Source: Acidobacteriota bacterium (GTDB lineage Bacteria; Acidobacteriota; Holophagae; Holophagales; Holophagaceae). From it: a stretch of 5,608 bases of DNA. This document shows positions 1 through 5,608 of the stretch, one piece after another (position 1 is the stretch's first letter; each line of letters opens with the position of its first letter). Under the pieces are notes generated by a model that had not been told where the DNA came from, ran no database searches, and was given only the letters and a program-made list of their open reading frames with translations. The DNA is taken from positions 1 to 5,608 of the forward strand of contig JAJYBX010000153.1 in NCBI GenBank assembly GCA_021778785.1, given 5' to 3'. The position numbers and the translations under genes are program-made.

Positions 1-636
1 CTGGCCCTGGCCCAGGAGGTGGCCTGGCTGCTGGCGGAGGCGCCGGGCAGCCGGGCGGATCTGGAGGCCCTCCGGATCCGGGTGAAGGTCCTCCTGCCGC
101 GGCTCGAAGCCATGGCGCCCGACGATCGGGTGGACCTCCAGGCCGAGGTCCGGGCCGCCCGCGACTGGCTCCGCGACAGGGGCGTCCGGCCGGATCAGGT
201 GGGCCATCCCTATCCCTGGGCGGAGGTCCGCCACTGGCTGCCCCGGGCGGCGCTCAGGCTTGTCCTGGGCCTCCTCCTGCTGCCCGCCGCCCTCTGCTTC
301 TGGCCGCCCTACCGGCTGGTGGGTGCGGTGGCGGCGCGGGCCACGGAGGAACTGGACGTCACGGCCACCTTCAAGCTGCTGGGGGGTGTCCTCCTGTTTC
401 CCCTGTGGACCCTGGTCCTGGCCCTGGGGGCAGGACACTTCCTCGGCTGGTTGGGCGCGGGTCTGGCTCTCCTGGCGGCCCTCCTCGCCTTTCTCTCCCT
501 GCCCCTGGGTGAGCGCCTGGCGGAGGATCTGCAGGCCGTGCGGGGCTTCCTCCGGCGCCGGGACGCGGCCGTGCCGCACCTGCTCGAGGCCCGCCGGCGG
601 CTGCTGGAGGCCTTCCCGGATCTGGCCGGTGAATAA
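1..636 (+). CDS. C-terminal part of a PlsC-like lysophospholipid acyltransferase (5' end outside window)
   Basis: The reading frame is open from base 1 and ends at TAA 634-636, so this is the last 211 codons of a longer gene. A GTG at 19 directly abuts an AGGAGG with no spacing, so it is not a credible start. Numbering from base 1, residues 1-75 are charged and helical. Three hydrophobic segments follow at about 84-105, 122-142 and 148-168, and then a basic amphipathic tail rich in Arg and Leu. The stretch PPYRLVGAVAAR, then DVTATFKLLGG and LLFPLW, resembles the region after the acyltransferase core in large bacterial PlsC/GPAT-like proteins that acylate lysophospholipids at the inner membrane. 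The catalytic HX4D and glycerol-phosphate binding motifs would lie upstream and are not visible, so the family call rests on remembered similarity of the tail only. An unrelated multi-pass membrane protein is the alternative. It converges on the lipase gene, with 47 bp between the stop codons. Confidence 0.5.
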   Translation: MALAQEVAWLLAEAPGSRADLEALRIRVKVLLPRLEAMAPDDRVDLQAEVRAARDWLRDRGVRPDQVGHPYPWAEVRHWLPRAALRLVLGLLLLPAALCFWPPYRLVGAVAARATEELDVTATFKLLGGVLLFPLWTLVLALGAGHFLGWLGAGLALLAALLAFLSLPLGERLAEDLQAVRGFLRRRDAAVPHLLEARRRLLEAFPDLAGE

Positions 637-664
637 AAAAGGAGGGACGGTGAACCGTCCCTCC
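635..664 (-). terminator. Rho-independent terminator of the lipase gene
   Basis: A perfect 10-bp inverted repeat (641-650 GGAGGGACGG, 655-664 CCGTCCCTCC) closes a 4-base loop. Read on the minus strand, the hairpin is followed at once by six T (635-640), the classic intrinsic terminator form. It starts 19 bp past the lipase stop codon. The T-run overlaps the TAA stop of the opposing gene. On the plus strand no T-run follows the hairpin (TCGGTCTCG), so it should work mainly for the minus-strand transcript, though it may also protect the 3' end of the plus-strand mRNA. Confidence 0.88.
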
Positions 665-683
665 TCGGTCTCGATGGGGTGGA

Positions 684-3179
684 TCAGAAGGCGTAGGGAT
701 CCACGACGATGCTGGTGCCGGCTCCGCCAGGGCCGCCCAGGAAGAAGAGCAGCTGTTTCTGGGCGGCGGCGGTATTGGCCGGGGTGCTGTTGTCGAGCAG
801 GAACCCATGGTCGATTCCAGCCTGATTGAACTGGAAGTAACCTTCCTGCGGCATGGTGGCGGTGGGTAGATAGGCCGCAGCGGTGGCCTTCACCGAGGTG
901 GGTGTAGTCCCGAGCATGAAGGGGGCGACCGGCGTCGTGGCCCCGTTGTAAAGAAGCTGGCTGAAGAAGGGGTCGAGGTCGCCGCCGAAGAGCGACCGGC
1001 CACCCAGGGCGTTGCCCAGATAACGGGTCGTGTAGTTCGGGATCACCTGGTCGCCGACGGCCTCCTGCATGGCCAGGCGGTAGGTGAACCTGGAAAGCAG
1101 GCCGGCGGCCAGGGGAAGGGTCATGGTCGCGGGATCGACGGGGTCGGTGATGGTCTGGGCCACGAGGAAGAACTGAGTGTAGGCGGTCGTGCCGGGGACC
1201 ACGGTCCCTCCGGAGGCGGCGCTGAGGCCGGCATTGACCGTGGGCCCGAAGGCCGGGCTGTCCTTCAGGAGGTAGGCCAGGGTGCTCCCGGGCACGGAAA
1301 GGAAGCCCTTCATGTCGGTCTGGAGGCTGGTGGGCGTGTAGGGTGGATGACCGGCCGTGGGATCGAGGGTGGTGTTCCCCGCCAGGTAGTAGGCTCCGAC
1401 GATGGAGCCAAGGCTCTGGCCGACGAAGGTGATGTTGCCGGTGGCGCCTGGGGTGGGGTAGCCCGTGATCGCACCACCTGAATAGGTGGCGAAGGCGGTG
1501 CCGAAGGGCGTGCCGGTGCGCATCAGGATTTCAAGTCGGTGCAGGTTCAGGGCCGCCTGCTGGATGTTGGTGCGCGTGGTCAGCAGGGAGGTCAGGGACA
1601 TGAAGTCCGAGCCCCAGTTGGCCTGCTTCTGGGCGATGGTGGCGGCGGAATCGCCGGGCTGGATGGTGTTGGCCGGGGAGGCCAGCGCGCCATGCATGGG
1701 GAGGTCGATGGCGATGGTGGCCTTGCCGGACAGGGCGATGGTGTCCGCGGCAGCGGCGGCGGCCTCCTTCTGGGATGTGATGCCGTGCTGGAAGATCACG
1801 GTGGGGTAGGTGGCCGCGCCGCCGGCGGGAATGAAGTAGACGAAGGGGATCACCCGGTCAGTGTTGTAGAACCCGACTAGCTGGCCGCTGCTGCGGACGG
1901 CCTGGGTGATGCCGGTGCTGAAGCTGTAGGGATTCGTCGGCCCCTGGGCCGTGGTGCTGCCGCCGGTCAGGGTGGTGGCGTCAACGCCCGCAAGGTTCGC
2001 GGGAACGGCGAGGGCCGGGTCGATCTGCAAATCGGCGGAATGGAACGTCCCGAGAACGACGGTGGCGAGATGGGAGGTGGGCGCGCTGCTCAGTGGGGCG
2101 GGCAGCATGCCGTAGTAGGTGGCGGCAGGCATGACCGCGCTGATGGTGATGCTGTTGGTCCAGGCCTTGGCGGCGCCGAACTGCCCCGCGGCGAAGGCCC
2201 GGAGCATGGCGTCCACGGGCTTCAGGGTGGTGGCGTCGGAGGCCAGGGCGCGGATGCCGCCGGCACCCGTGGTGATGAACCGGCCCATGAGGCTGATGAC
2301 GGCCCGGGAAGCGATACCCGTGGCACCGGCGCCGGCCTTGGTGGTGGTATCCGCAGCGGCGTTCGCGATGAGGTCATCCATCACCTTGGCGTAGCCGGAG
2401 AGCAGGATGGCGCCGCTGCTGGTGGTGTTGGCGCGGATGGGCTCCAGGGCTGCCAGCGCGCCCGTCAGCGGCACCGTGGACTTGAGGGCCTCGAAGTAGG
2501 GTGTGGCGGAGATCGCGCCGCCCGTGGCCGCGTCCTTCACGCCGTTGGTGACCACATAGAGGTAGCGGGCGCCGGGGGTGAGGGGCACCCGGGGGAAGAG
2601 GAGCAGGGCCGTGTTGTTGCTCTGGAGGCCGGCATCGGGGCAGGCGGTGGAACTGGTGTAGTTGAAGAGCCCCGAGACATCCTGGAACCCCAGGGCGGTG
2701 TTCTCGGTGAGGTTATTGGCGTCCGGCAGCACCTGGAACACCTTGACGGTGCTCGGAGTGATGGTGGTGGGATCCACCGCGCCGCCGAAGGCGATGTAGA
2801 TGGGCGCGTTCAGGCCGGACACGGCATGGGTGGAATAGGTGGTGTCGGGATAGCCGTAGTTGGGGCCGCCGACCTCGCGGTAGGCCACATACGCCAGGGC
2901 CTCCGAGGGCTGCATGGGCACGCCATAGGGCCGGGGGCCGGCCACGGTCGCGCCGGTCTGGGGGTTGAACCAGGCCGTCGAGATCGGATCCACGGCCGCG
3001 GCCGTGGCCAAGATGTTCGGAAGCGGCACCACGCTGTGGGCGGGATCGAACAGGGCCGTGTTGGCGCTGGGCGTCGAGGAGGTGACGGGGACGGGGGCTT
3101 CGGAATCGCCGCCGCCGCCGCAGCCGAGGGCGAGCGCCAGGGGCAGGCCCAGAAGCACCAGGCTCAAGGATCGACGCAT
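684..3179 (-). CDS. VolA-like extracellular lipase / lysophospholipase lipoprotein
   Basis: Encodes an 831-residue predicted lipoprotein that probably hydrolyses ester bonds of lipids or lysophospholipids at the cell surface or in the periplasm. Residues 1-19 form a signal peptide (MRRS then a Leu-rich core) ending in lipobox ALGC, with Cys20 the lipidated residue, followed by a Gly-rich tether. Residues about 43-235 resemble the bacterial virulence factor lipase N-terminal region: FDPAHSVVPLPN at 44-55, then Ig-like text around 121-150 and LTPGARYLYVVTNGVKD at 200-216. The alpha/beta-hydrolase part spans about 430-815: VIFQHG (oxyanion region, His465-Gly466), GQSLG nucleophile elbow with Ser589, probable acid Asp710 in AVGDQVIPN, and His791 in GIDHGFLLD. 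The start is ATG 3177-3179, with GGAGG at 3187-3191 spaced 7 bases away. The fold and class are well supported; the true substrate and the acid residue are inferred. Surface exposure is known for Vibrio VolA and only assumed here. A general esterase or polyester hydrolase is the alternative. Confidence 0.85.
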   Translation of the reverse strand: MRRSLSLVLLGLPLALALGCGGGGDSEAPVPVTSSTPSANTALFDPAHSVVPLPNILATAAAVDPISTAWFNPQTGATVAGPRPYGVPMQPSEALAYVAYREVGGPNYGYPDTTYSTHAVSGLNAPIYIAFGGAVDPTTITPSTVKVFQVLPDANNLTENTALGFQDVSGLFNYTSSTACPDAGLQSNNTALLLFPRVPLTPGARYLYVVTNGVKDAATGGAISATPYFEALKSTVPLTGALAALEPIRANTTSSGAILLSGYAKVMDDLIANAAADTTTKAGAGATGIASRAVISLMGRFITTGAGGIRALASDATTLKPVDAMLRAFAAGQFGAAKAWTNSITISAVMPAATYYGMLPAPLSSAPTSHLATVVLGTFHSADLQIDPALAVPANLAGVDATTLTGGSTTAQGPTNPYSFSTGITQAVRSSGQLVGFYNTDRVIPFVYFIPAGGAATYPTVIFQHGITSQKEAAAAAADTIALSGKATIAIDLPMHGALASPANTIQPGDSAATIAQKQANWGSDFMSLTSLLTTRTNIQQAALNLHRLEILMRTGTPFGTAFATYSGGAITGYPTPGATGNITFVGQSLGSIVGAYYLAGNTTLDPTAGHPPYTPTSLQTDMKGFLSVPGSTLAYLLKDSPAFGPTVNAGLSAASGGTVVPGTTAYTQFFLVAQTITDPVDPATMTLPLAAGLLSRFTYRLAMQEAVGDQVIPNYTTRYLGNALGGRSLFGGDLDPFFSQLLYNGATTPVAPFMLGTTPTSVKATAAAYLPTATMPQEGYFQFNQAGIDHGFLLDNSTPANTAAAQKQLLFFLGGPGGAGTSIVVDPYAF

Positions 3180-3230
3180 GGATTGACCTCCAAGATGGGG
3201 TGGAAGAAGGCAGGGGGATTGAGTTCCAAG

Positions 3231-3259
3231 ACGATAGGACCGTCCCGGTGGGAATTCCA
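3231..3259 (-). promoter_or_regulatory. Weak candidate promoter of the lipase gene
   Basis: A terminator at 3269-3294 cuts the lipase off from the upstream gene, so a promoter is expected between 3180 and 3268. The best sigma-70-like pair I find on the minus strand is TGGAAT (3254-3259, only 3 of 6 matches to TTGACA), a 17-base spacer, and TATCGT (3231-3236, 4 of 6 matches to TATAAT). This would give a leader of about 45 bases. The -35 is poor, and the element could equally use another sigma factor or be elsewhere in the gap. Confidence 0.22.
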
Positions 3260-3260
3260 G

Positions 3261-3294
3261 GGAAAAGGAAAGGGGCCCCGTGCGGGGCCCCTTT
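3261..3294 (-). terminator. Rho-independent terminator of the coiled-coil lipoprotein gene
   Basis: An inverted repeat of 11 bp (3269-3279 AAAGGGGCCCC, 3284-3294 GGGGCCCCTTT) closes a GTGC loop. It starts 17 bp past the TAG stop of the upstream minus-strand gene. In the minus-strand direction the stem runs into a T-rich tract, TTTCCTTTTCC. The very GC-rich stem and position immediately after a stop codon support an intrinsic terminator. It separates this gene from the lipase downstream. Confidence 0.8.
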
Positions 3295-3311
3295 GGTGAT
3301 GGCGAGGGTGT

Positions 3312-4445
3312 CTATTCGGTGACCGCGAAGACCACCTTGTCGTTCTTGAAACGGGCGGGGGTGAGCAGGTCGATGGTGGCGGTCTGCTTGTCCTCGCTGA
3401 TGGTCAGCTTGTAGTGCTGGTCCTTCAGGTAGGAGCCGGGCACGACGTTGATCTTGCCAATCTTCTTGAGGCCCACTTCCGAGGCCTTGATGGTGATGGT
3501 GTGGCCCGAGCGCAGGTCGAGGCTCTGGGTGAAGACCTCGTCCCGCCAGTTCTTGCCGGCCCGGTCCTTGGCGAAGATGGGGATCTCGATGACGCCTTCC
3601 TGCTTCAGCGTGTCGCGGTTGCCCACCACATAGTGGATGGAGTTCAGCGAGGCCAGCTGGGTGGCATTGTCGGCCTGGAGCTTGGTGCGCTCCTCGATGA
3701 GGTTGGCCCGCTCCGTCTGGAGGCCGGCGATCTCCTCCTCGATCTTCTGCTTCTGGTTCTGGAGGTCCTGCACGTCCTCCTGGAGCTTCTCGCTCTGGGC
3801 CACGGCCTCGTCGCGCTCGCCCTCGATCTTCTCGCGCTCCTGGCGCACCAGCTCGTTGGGGGTGATCTTGGCCCTGCCCTGGGCGACCCAGGTGCCATAC
3901 ACGCCGTTGGCGTAGAAGTGGTAGACCTCGAAGCCCGGGGCCATCTTCTCCATGATGTTCACGCGGCTCACCAGCTTCCTGGCCTCGGCCTCGGAGAGGC
4001 CCTTCTTGCGCAGGAACCGGATGGCCATGCCGTAGTGGCTGTCGCCGGGGCGGGCGATGTCGGGCTTGGGCAGCTCGGCCTTCAGCTTGGCGAGCTTGCC
4101 GTTGAGGTCCTTGATCTCCTTGTCCTTGTCCAGGACCTCCTGGAGCAGCGCCTGGTAGGAGCTGTTCTTCTCGTTCTTGATGCGCTCCTCGAGGGCCTTC
4201 TTCTGCTCGTCGGTGAGCTGGAGGGTCTCGGTGTTGGGCTTGATGTCGTTCACGCCGGCCTGGGCCAGGCGCTTCTGCTGGTCGGCGCCCTCCTGGCTGA
4301 GCTGCTGGCTGGTCTTGTCGGCCTCCGCGGCCTTCTGGGTCAGCTCGCGGATCTGCGGGTCCTCCCGCTTGCAGGCGGGCATCACCAGCAGGAAGGATGC
4401 CGTCATCAGGGACAGCATCAGGGACGATCGTCCGAATCGGATCAT
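3312..4445 (-). CDS. Coiled-coil putative lipoprotein with C-terminal 'YVVG' domain, function unknown
   Basis: A 377-residue exported protein that I cannot assign to a named function. The N-terminus (MIRFGRSS, then a hydrophobic stretch) ends in VMPAC, a non-ideal lipobox with Met at -3, making Cys25 the likely lipidated residue. Residues 26-126 are charged and largely helical with heptad-like spacing. Residues 131-195 form a compact segment: PGDSHYGMA, GLSEAEARKLV, then PGFEVYHFYANG and GTWVAQG; this has a LysM-like flavour, but I am not sure. Residues 197-263 are a strong Gln/Glu/Lys-rich coiled coil. Residues 267-377 form a mostly beta domain starting NSIHYVVGNRDTLKQEGVIE and ending VVFAVTE. 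This resembles the tail of coiled-coil lipoproteins I recall from Bacteroidetes; that is memory, not a search. I chose ATG 4443-4445 because GGAGG lies 5 bases upstream; the GTG at 4455-4457 overlaps that site and has no ribosome binding site of its own. It is monocistronic between its terminator and the divergent metK. Confidence 0.85.
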   Translation of the reverse strand: MIRFGRSSLMLSLMTASFLLVMPACKREDPQIRELTQKAAEADKTSQQLSQEGADQQKRLAQAGVNDIKPNTETLQLTDEQKKALEERIKNEKNSSYQALLQEVLDKDKEIKDLNGKLAKLKAELPKPDIARPGDSHYGMAIRFLRKKGLSEAEARKLVSRVNIMEKMAPGFEVYHFYANGVYGTWVAQGRAKITPNELVRQEREKIEGERDEAVAQSEKLQEDVQDLQNQKQKIEEEIAGLQTERANLIEERTKLQADNATQLASLNSIHYVVGNRDTLKQEGVIEIPIFAKDRAGKNWRDEVFTQSLDLRSGHTITIKASEVGLKKIGKINVVPGSYLKDQHYKLTISEDKQTATIDLLTPARFKNDKVVFAVTE

Positions 4446-4450
4446 GGGCT

Positions 4451-4455
4451 CCTCC
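4451..4455 (-). promoter_or_regulatory. Ribosome binding site deciding the start of the coiled-coil lipoprotein
   Basis: On the minus strand the sequence reads GTGGAGGAGCCCATG. GGAGG (4451-4455) is 5 bases before the ATG at 4443-4445. The in-frame GTG four codons upstream overlaps this site and is preceded by C-rich sequence without a Shine-Dalgarno match, so the shorter 377-residue product is preferred over 381. Confidence 0.75.
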
Positions 4456-4497
4456 ACAGGGGGGTGATGCTCGGAAGATAGAAGGGGAACTCCCCAC

Positions 4498-4525
4498 CTT
4501 AGACCTCAAGCCTAGGGCTTGGCAA
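4498..4525 (-). promoter_or_regulatory. Candidate sigma-70 promoter of the coiled-coil lipoprotein gene
   Basis: On the minus strand, TTGCCA (4520-4525, 5 of 6 matches to TTGACA) is followed after 16 bases by TCTAAG (4498-4503, 4 of 6 matches to TATAAT). Transcription would begin near 4491, about 45 bases before the ATG. The spacing is one base short of optimal. The spacer holds a small dyad at 4507-4521. This is a by-eye match only. Confidence 0.35.
4507..4521. repeat. 15-bp dyad in the divergent intergenic region, possible operator
   Basis: A perfect inverted repeat, CAAGCC-TAG-GGCTTG, has 6-bp arms and a 3-base centre. It lies between the two divergent genes, inside the spacer of the candidate leftward promoter and about 50-60 bp upstream of the candidate metK -10. 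A protein dimer binding here could block the leftward promoter. No T-run follows, so a terminator is unlikely. A dyad this size can occur by chance, so the operator reading is inference. Confidence 0.35.
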
Positions 4526-4565
4526 GGTTTCCGGCGTCATCCGAAAGGTCTAGGAATGTTAGGGC

Positions 4566-4574
4566 TGCTATACT
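4566..4574 (+). promoter_or_regulatory. Candidate extended -10 promoter of metK
   Basis: TGCTATACT contains TATACT (4569-4574, 5 of 6 matches to TATAAT) preceded by the TGN extension typical of extended -10 promoters. No good -35 is seen 16-18 bases upstream (the sequence there is around AAGGTCT), as is often the case for extended -10 sites. The start of transcription would be near 4581, giving a leader of about 40 bases before the metK ATG. This AT-containing patch stands out in a GC-rich gap and is at a sensible distance. Confidence 0.5.
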
Positions 4575-4581
4575 TCTCCGC

Positions 4582-4602
4582 TCCTCCGAGGCCTCCGGAG
4601 GA
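4582..4602 (+). repeat. Inverted repeat in the metK leader
   Basis: TCCTCCG (4582-4588) and CGGAGGA (4596-4602) can form a 7-bp hairpin with a 7-base loop. The overlapping palindrome CCTCCGGAGG (4592-4601) offers an alternative pairing. CTCCT at 4581-4585 is also complementary to the metK ribosome binding site AGGAG (4610-4614), so the leader could in principle mask it. No T-run follows, so it is not a terminator. Purine/pyrimidine-biased sequence makes such pairings easy by chance. Confidence 0.35.
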
Positions 4603-4620
4603 TTGCTCCAGGAGTCCGGC

Positions 4621-5608
4621 ATGGCCAAGCAGGGTCATCACCTCTTCACGTCCGAAAGCGTCACCGAGGGCCATCCCGACAAGATGGCCGATCAGATCTC
4701 CGACGCCGTCCTCGACGCCGCCCTCAAGGACGACTCCCACAGCCGCGTGGCCTGCGAGACGCTCCTGACCACGGGCCTGGTGCTCGTGGCGGGCGAGATC
4801 ACCACGGACACCTACATCCCCGTGGCCCAGCTGGTGCGGGAGGTGGTCCGCGACATCGGCTACGACCACCACGACAAGGGATTCGACTTCAACACCTGCG
4901 CCGTGATGACCACCATCGACCGGCAGAGCCCCGACATCGCCATGGGCGTGGACACGGGCGGCGCCGGCGACCAGGGCCTGATGTTCGGCTACGCCTGCCG
5001 CGAGACGCCCGAGCTCATGCCCGCCCCCATCCACTACGCCCACCTGCTCACCCGGAAGCTGTCGGAGGTCCGCAAGAGCGGCCAGCTCCCCTGGCTCCGC
5101 CCCGACGGGAAATCCCAGATCACGGTGGAGTTCGACGGGGATCAGGTGCGCCGCATCCATACCGTCGTGATCTCCACCCAGCACGACGAGCACATCACCA
5201 ACGCCACCATCCGGGATTGCGTCATCAAGGACGTGATCGAGGCGGCCCTGCCGGCGGAGCTGCTGGACGAGCAGACGATCTACCACGTGAACCCCACGGG
5301 CCGCTTCGTGGTGGGCGGGCCCATGGGCGACACCGGCCTCACGGGCCGGAAGATCATCGTGGACACCTACGGAGGCAGCGGCCACCACGGCGGCGGCGCC
5401 TTCTCGGGCAAGGATCCCAGCAAGGTGGACCGCAGCGCCGCCTACATGGGCCGCTACATCGCCAAGAACATCGTGGCCGCCGGCTTGGCGGACCGCTGCG
5501 AGATCCAGCTGGCCTACGCCATCGGCGTGGCCGAGCCCGTGTCCATCGCCGTGGACACCTTCGGCACGGGCCAGGTCTCGGACGAGGCCATCGTGAAGGC
5601 CGTACGGG
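4621..5608 (+). CDS. metK: S-adenosylmethionine synthetase (MetK), 3' end outside window
   Basis: Makes S-adenosylmethionine from methionine and ATP (EC 2.5.1.6) in the cytoplasm, supplying the cell's main methyl donor. The frame starts at ATG 4621, with AGGAG (4610-4614) 6 bases upstream, and stays open to the window edge: 329 codons of an expected 380-400, so about 50-70 are missing. Visible motifs are N-terminal [15 protein letters not shown] at 7-21, with catalytic His18 and Asp20; GAGDQG at 114-119 (family signature 1); DGKSQ with Lys164; TGRK with Arg243-Lys244; and GGGAFSGKD at 257-265 (signature 2), followed by Lys268 and Asp270. These match the E. coli active-site residues His14, Asp16, Lys165, Arg244, Lys245, Lys265, Lys269 and Asp271 in order and spacing, so the enzyme should be active. 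All three MetK domains begin within the window. No SAM riboswitch fits in the short predicted leader. It diverges from the coiled-coil lipoprotein gene. Confidence 0.98.
   Translation, partial: MAKQGHHLFTSESVTEGHPDKMADQISDAVLDAALKDDSHSRVACETLLTTGLVLVAGEITTDTYIPVAQLVREVVRDIGYDHHDKGFDFNTCAVMTTIDRQSPDIAMGVDTGGAGDQGLMFGYACRETPELMPAPIHYAHLLTRKLSEVRKSGQLPWLRPDGKSQITVEFDGDQVRRIHTVVISTQHDEHITNATIRDCVIKDVIEAALPAELLDEQTIYHVNPTGRFVVGGPMGDTGLTGRKIIVDTYGGSGHHGGGAFSGKDPSKVDRSAAYMGRYIAKNIVAAGLADRCEIQLAYAIGVAEPVSIAVDTFGTGQVSDEAIVKAVR

Noticed and set aside
19..21. GTG after AGGAGG as the start of the first gene
   Set aside because: The AGGAGG touches the GTG with no spacing, and the frame is open upstream to base 1, so the gene very likely begins outside the window.
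2040..3299. Long plus-strand reading frame of 419 codons opposite the lipase
   Set aside because: It is very Gly-rich, antisense to the well-supported lipase gene, and runs through both the lipase start and the terminator. It is a product of high GC content.
3414..4481. Plus-strand reading frame of 355 codons, Leu/Gly/Val-rich, opposite the coiled-coil gene
   Set aside because: Its Leu repeats mirror the Glu/Lys/Gln codons of the real coiled-coil gene on the other strand. No plausible start context or domain is seen.
4484..4495. Small hairpin GGGG-AACT-CCCC in the lipoprotein leader
   Set aside because: A four- to five-bp stem with a tiny loop and no T-run; it is expected by chance in GC-rich DNA.
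2713..4509. Minus-strand reading frame of 598 codons spanning two genes in another frame
   Set aside because: It crosses the terminator at 3269-3294, overlaps two convincing genes in a different frame, and has the Pro/Arg/Gly-rich composition of an out-of-frame shadow.
4446..4620. SAM riboswitch upstream of metK
   Set aside because: The gap is 175 bp and also holds the divergent promoter. I see no aptamer-like set of helices and no terminator with a T-run before metK.
4537..5388. Long minus-strand reading frame of 283 codons opposite metK
   Set aside because: It is antisense to a certain metK gene. Its His/Val/Gly/Asp-rich composition is what the codon bias of metK gives on the opposite strand, and it has no recognisable domain.

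Overview
The window is a high-GC (by eye roughly two-thirds G+C), gene-dense stretch of bacterial chromosome. It carries four protein genes and three short intergenic gaps. Two predicted lipoproteins with lipobox-like signal peptides point to a Gram-negative-type bacterium. My guess, from the general look of the proteins and the composition, is an Acidobacteriota member of the Holophaga/Geothrix type; no rRNA or other taxonomic marker is present to prove it. I see no tRNA, CRISPR array, insertion sequence, phage gene or attachment site.

Layout: (1) 1-636, plus strand, the 3' end of a membrane-associated protein that looks like the C-terminal part of a PlsC-like lysophospholipid acyltransferase. 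(2) 684-3179, minus strand, a complete 831-residue lipoprotein of the VolA-like extracellular lipase type, with a GQSLG nucleophile elbow and a plausible Ser-Asp-His triad. It converges on gene 1, and a strong terminator (635-664) sits between them. (3) 3312-4445, minus strand, a 377-residue coiled-coil protein with a lipobox-like N-terminus and a C-terminal 'YVVG' domain of unknown function, followed by its own terminator (3269-3294). (4) 4621 to the right edge, plus strand, the first 329 codons of metK (S-adenosylmethionine synthetase), diverging from gene 3 across a 175-bp gap that holds candidate promoters and a small dyad.

The genes do not form one operon. The terminator after gene 3 suggests the lipase is transcribed separately, and metK is a housekeeping gene with its own promoter. 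The only possible functional link is lipid chemistry: a (lyso)phospholipid acyltransferase-like gene faces a lipase gene, but they are convergent, so this is weak. I do not see a clear new multi-gene system. The least understood item is the divergent coiled-coil lipoprotein.
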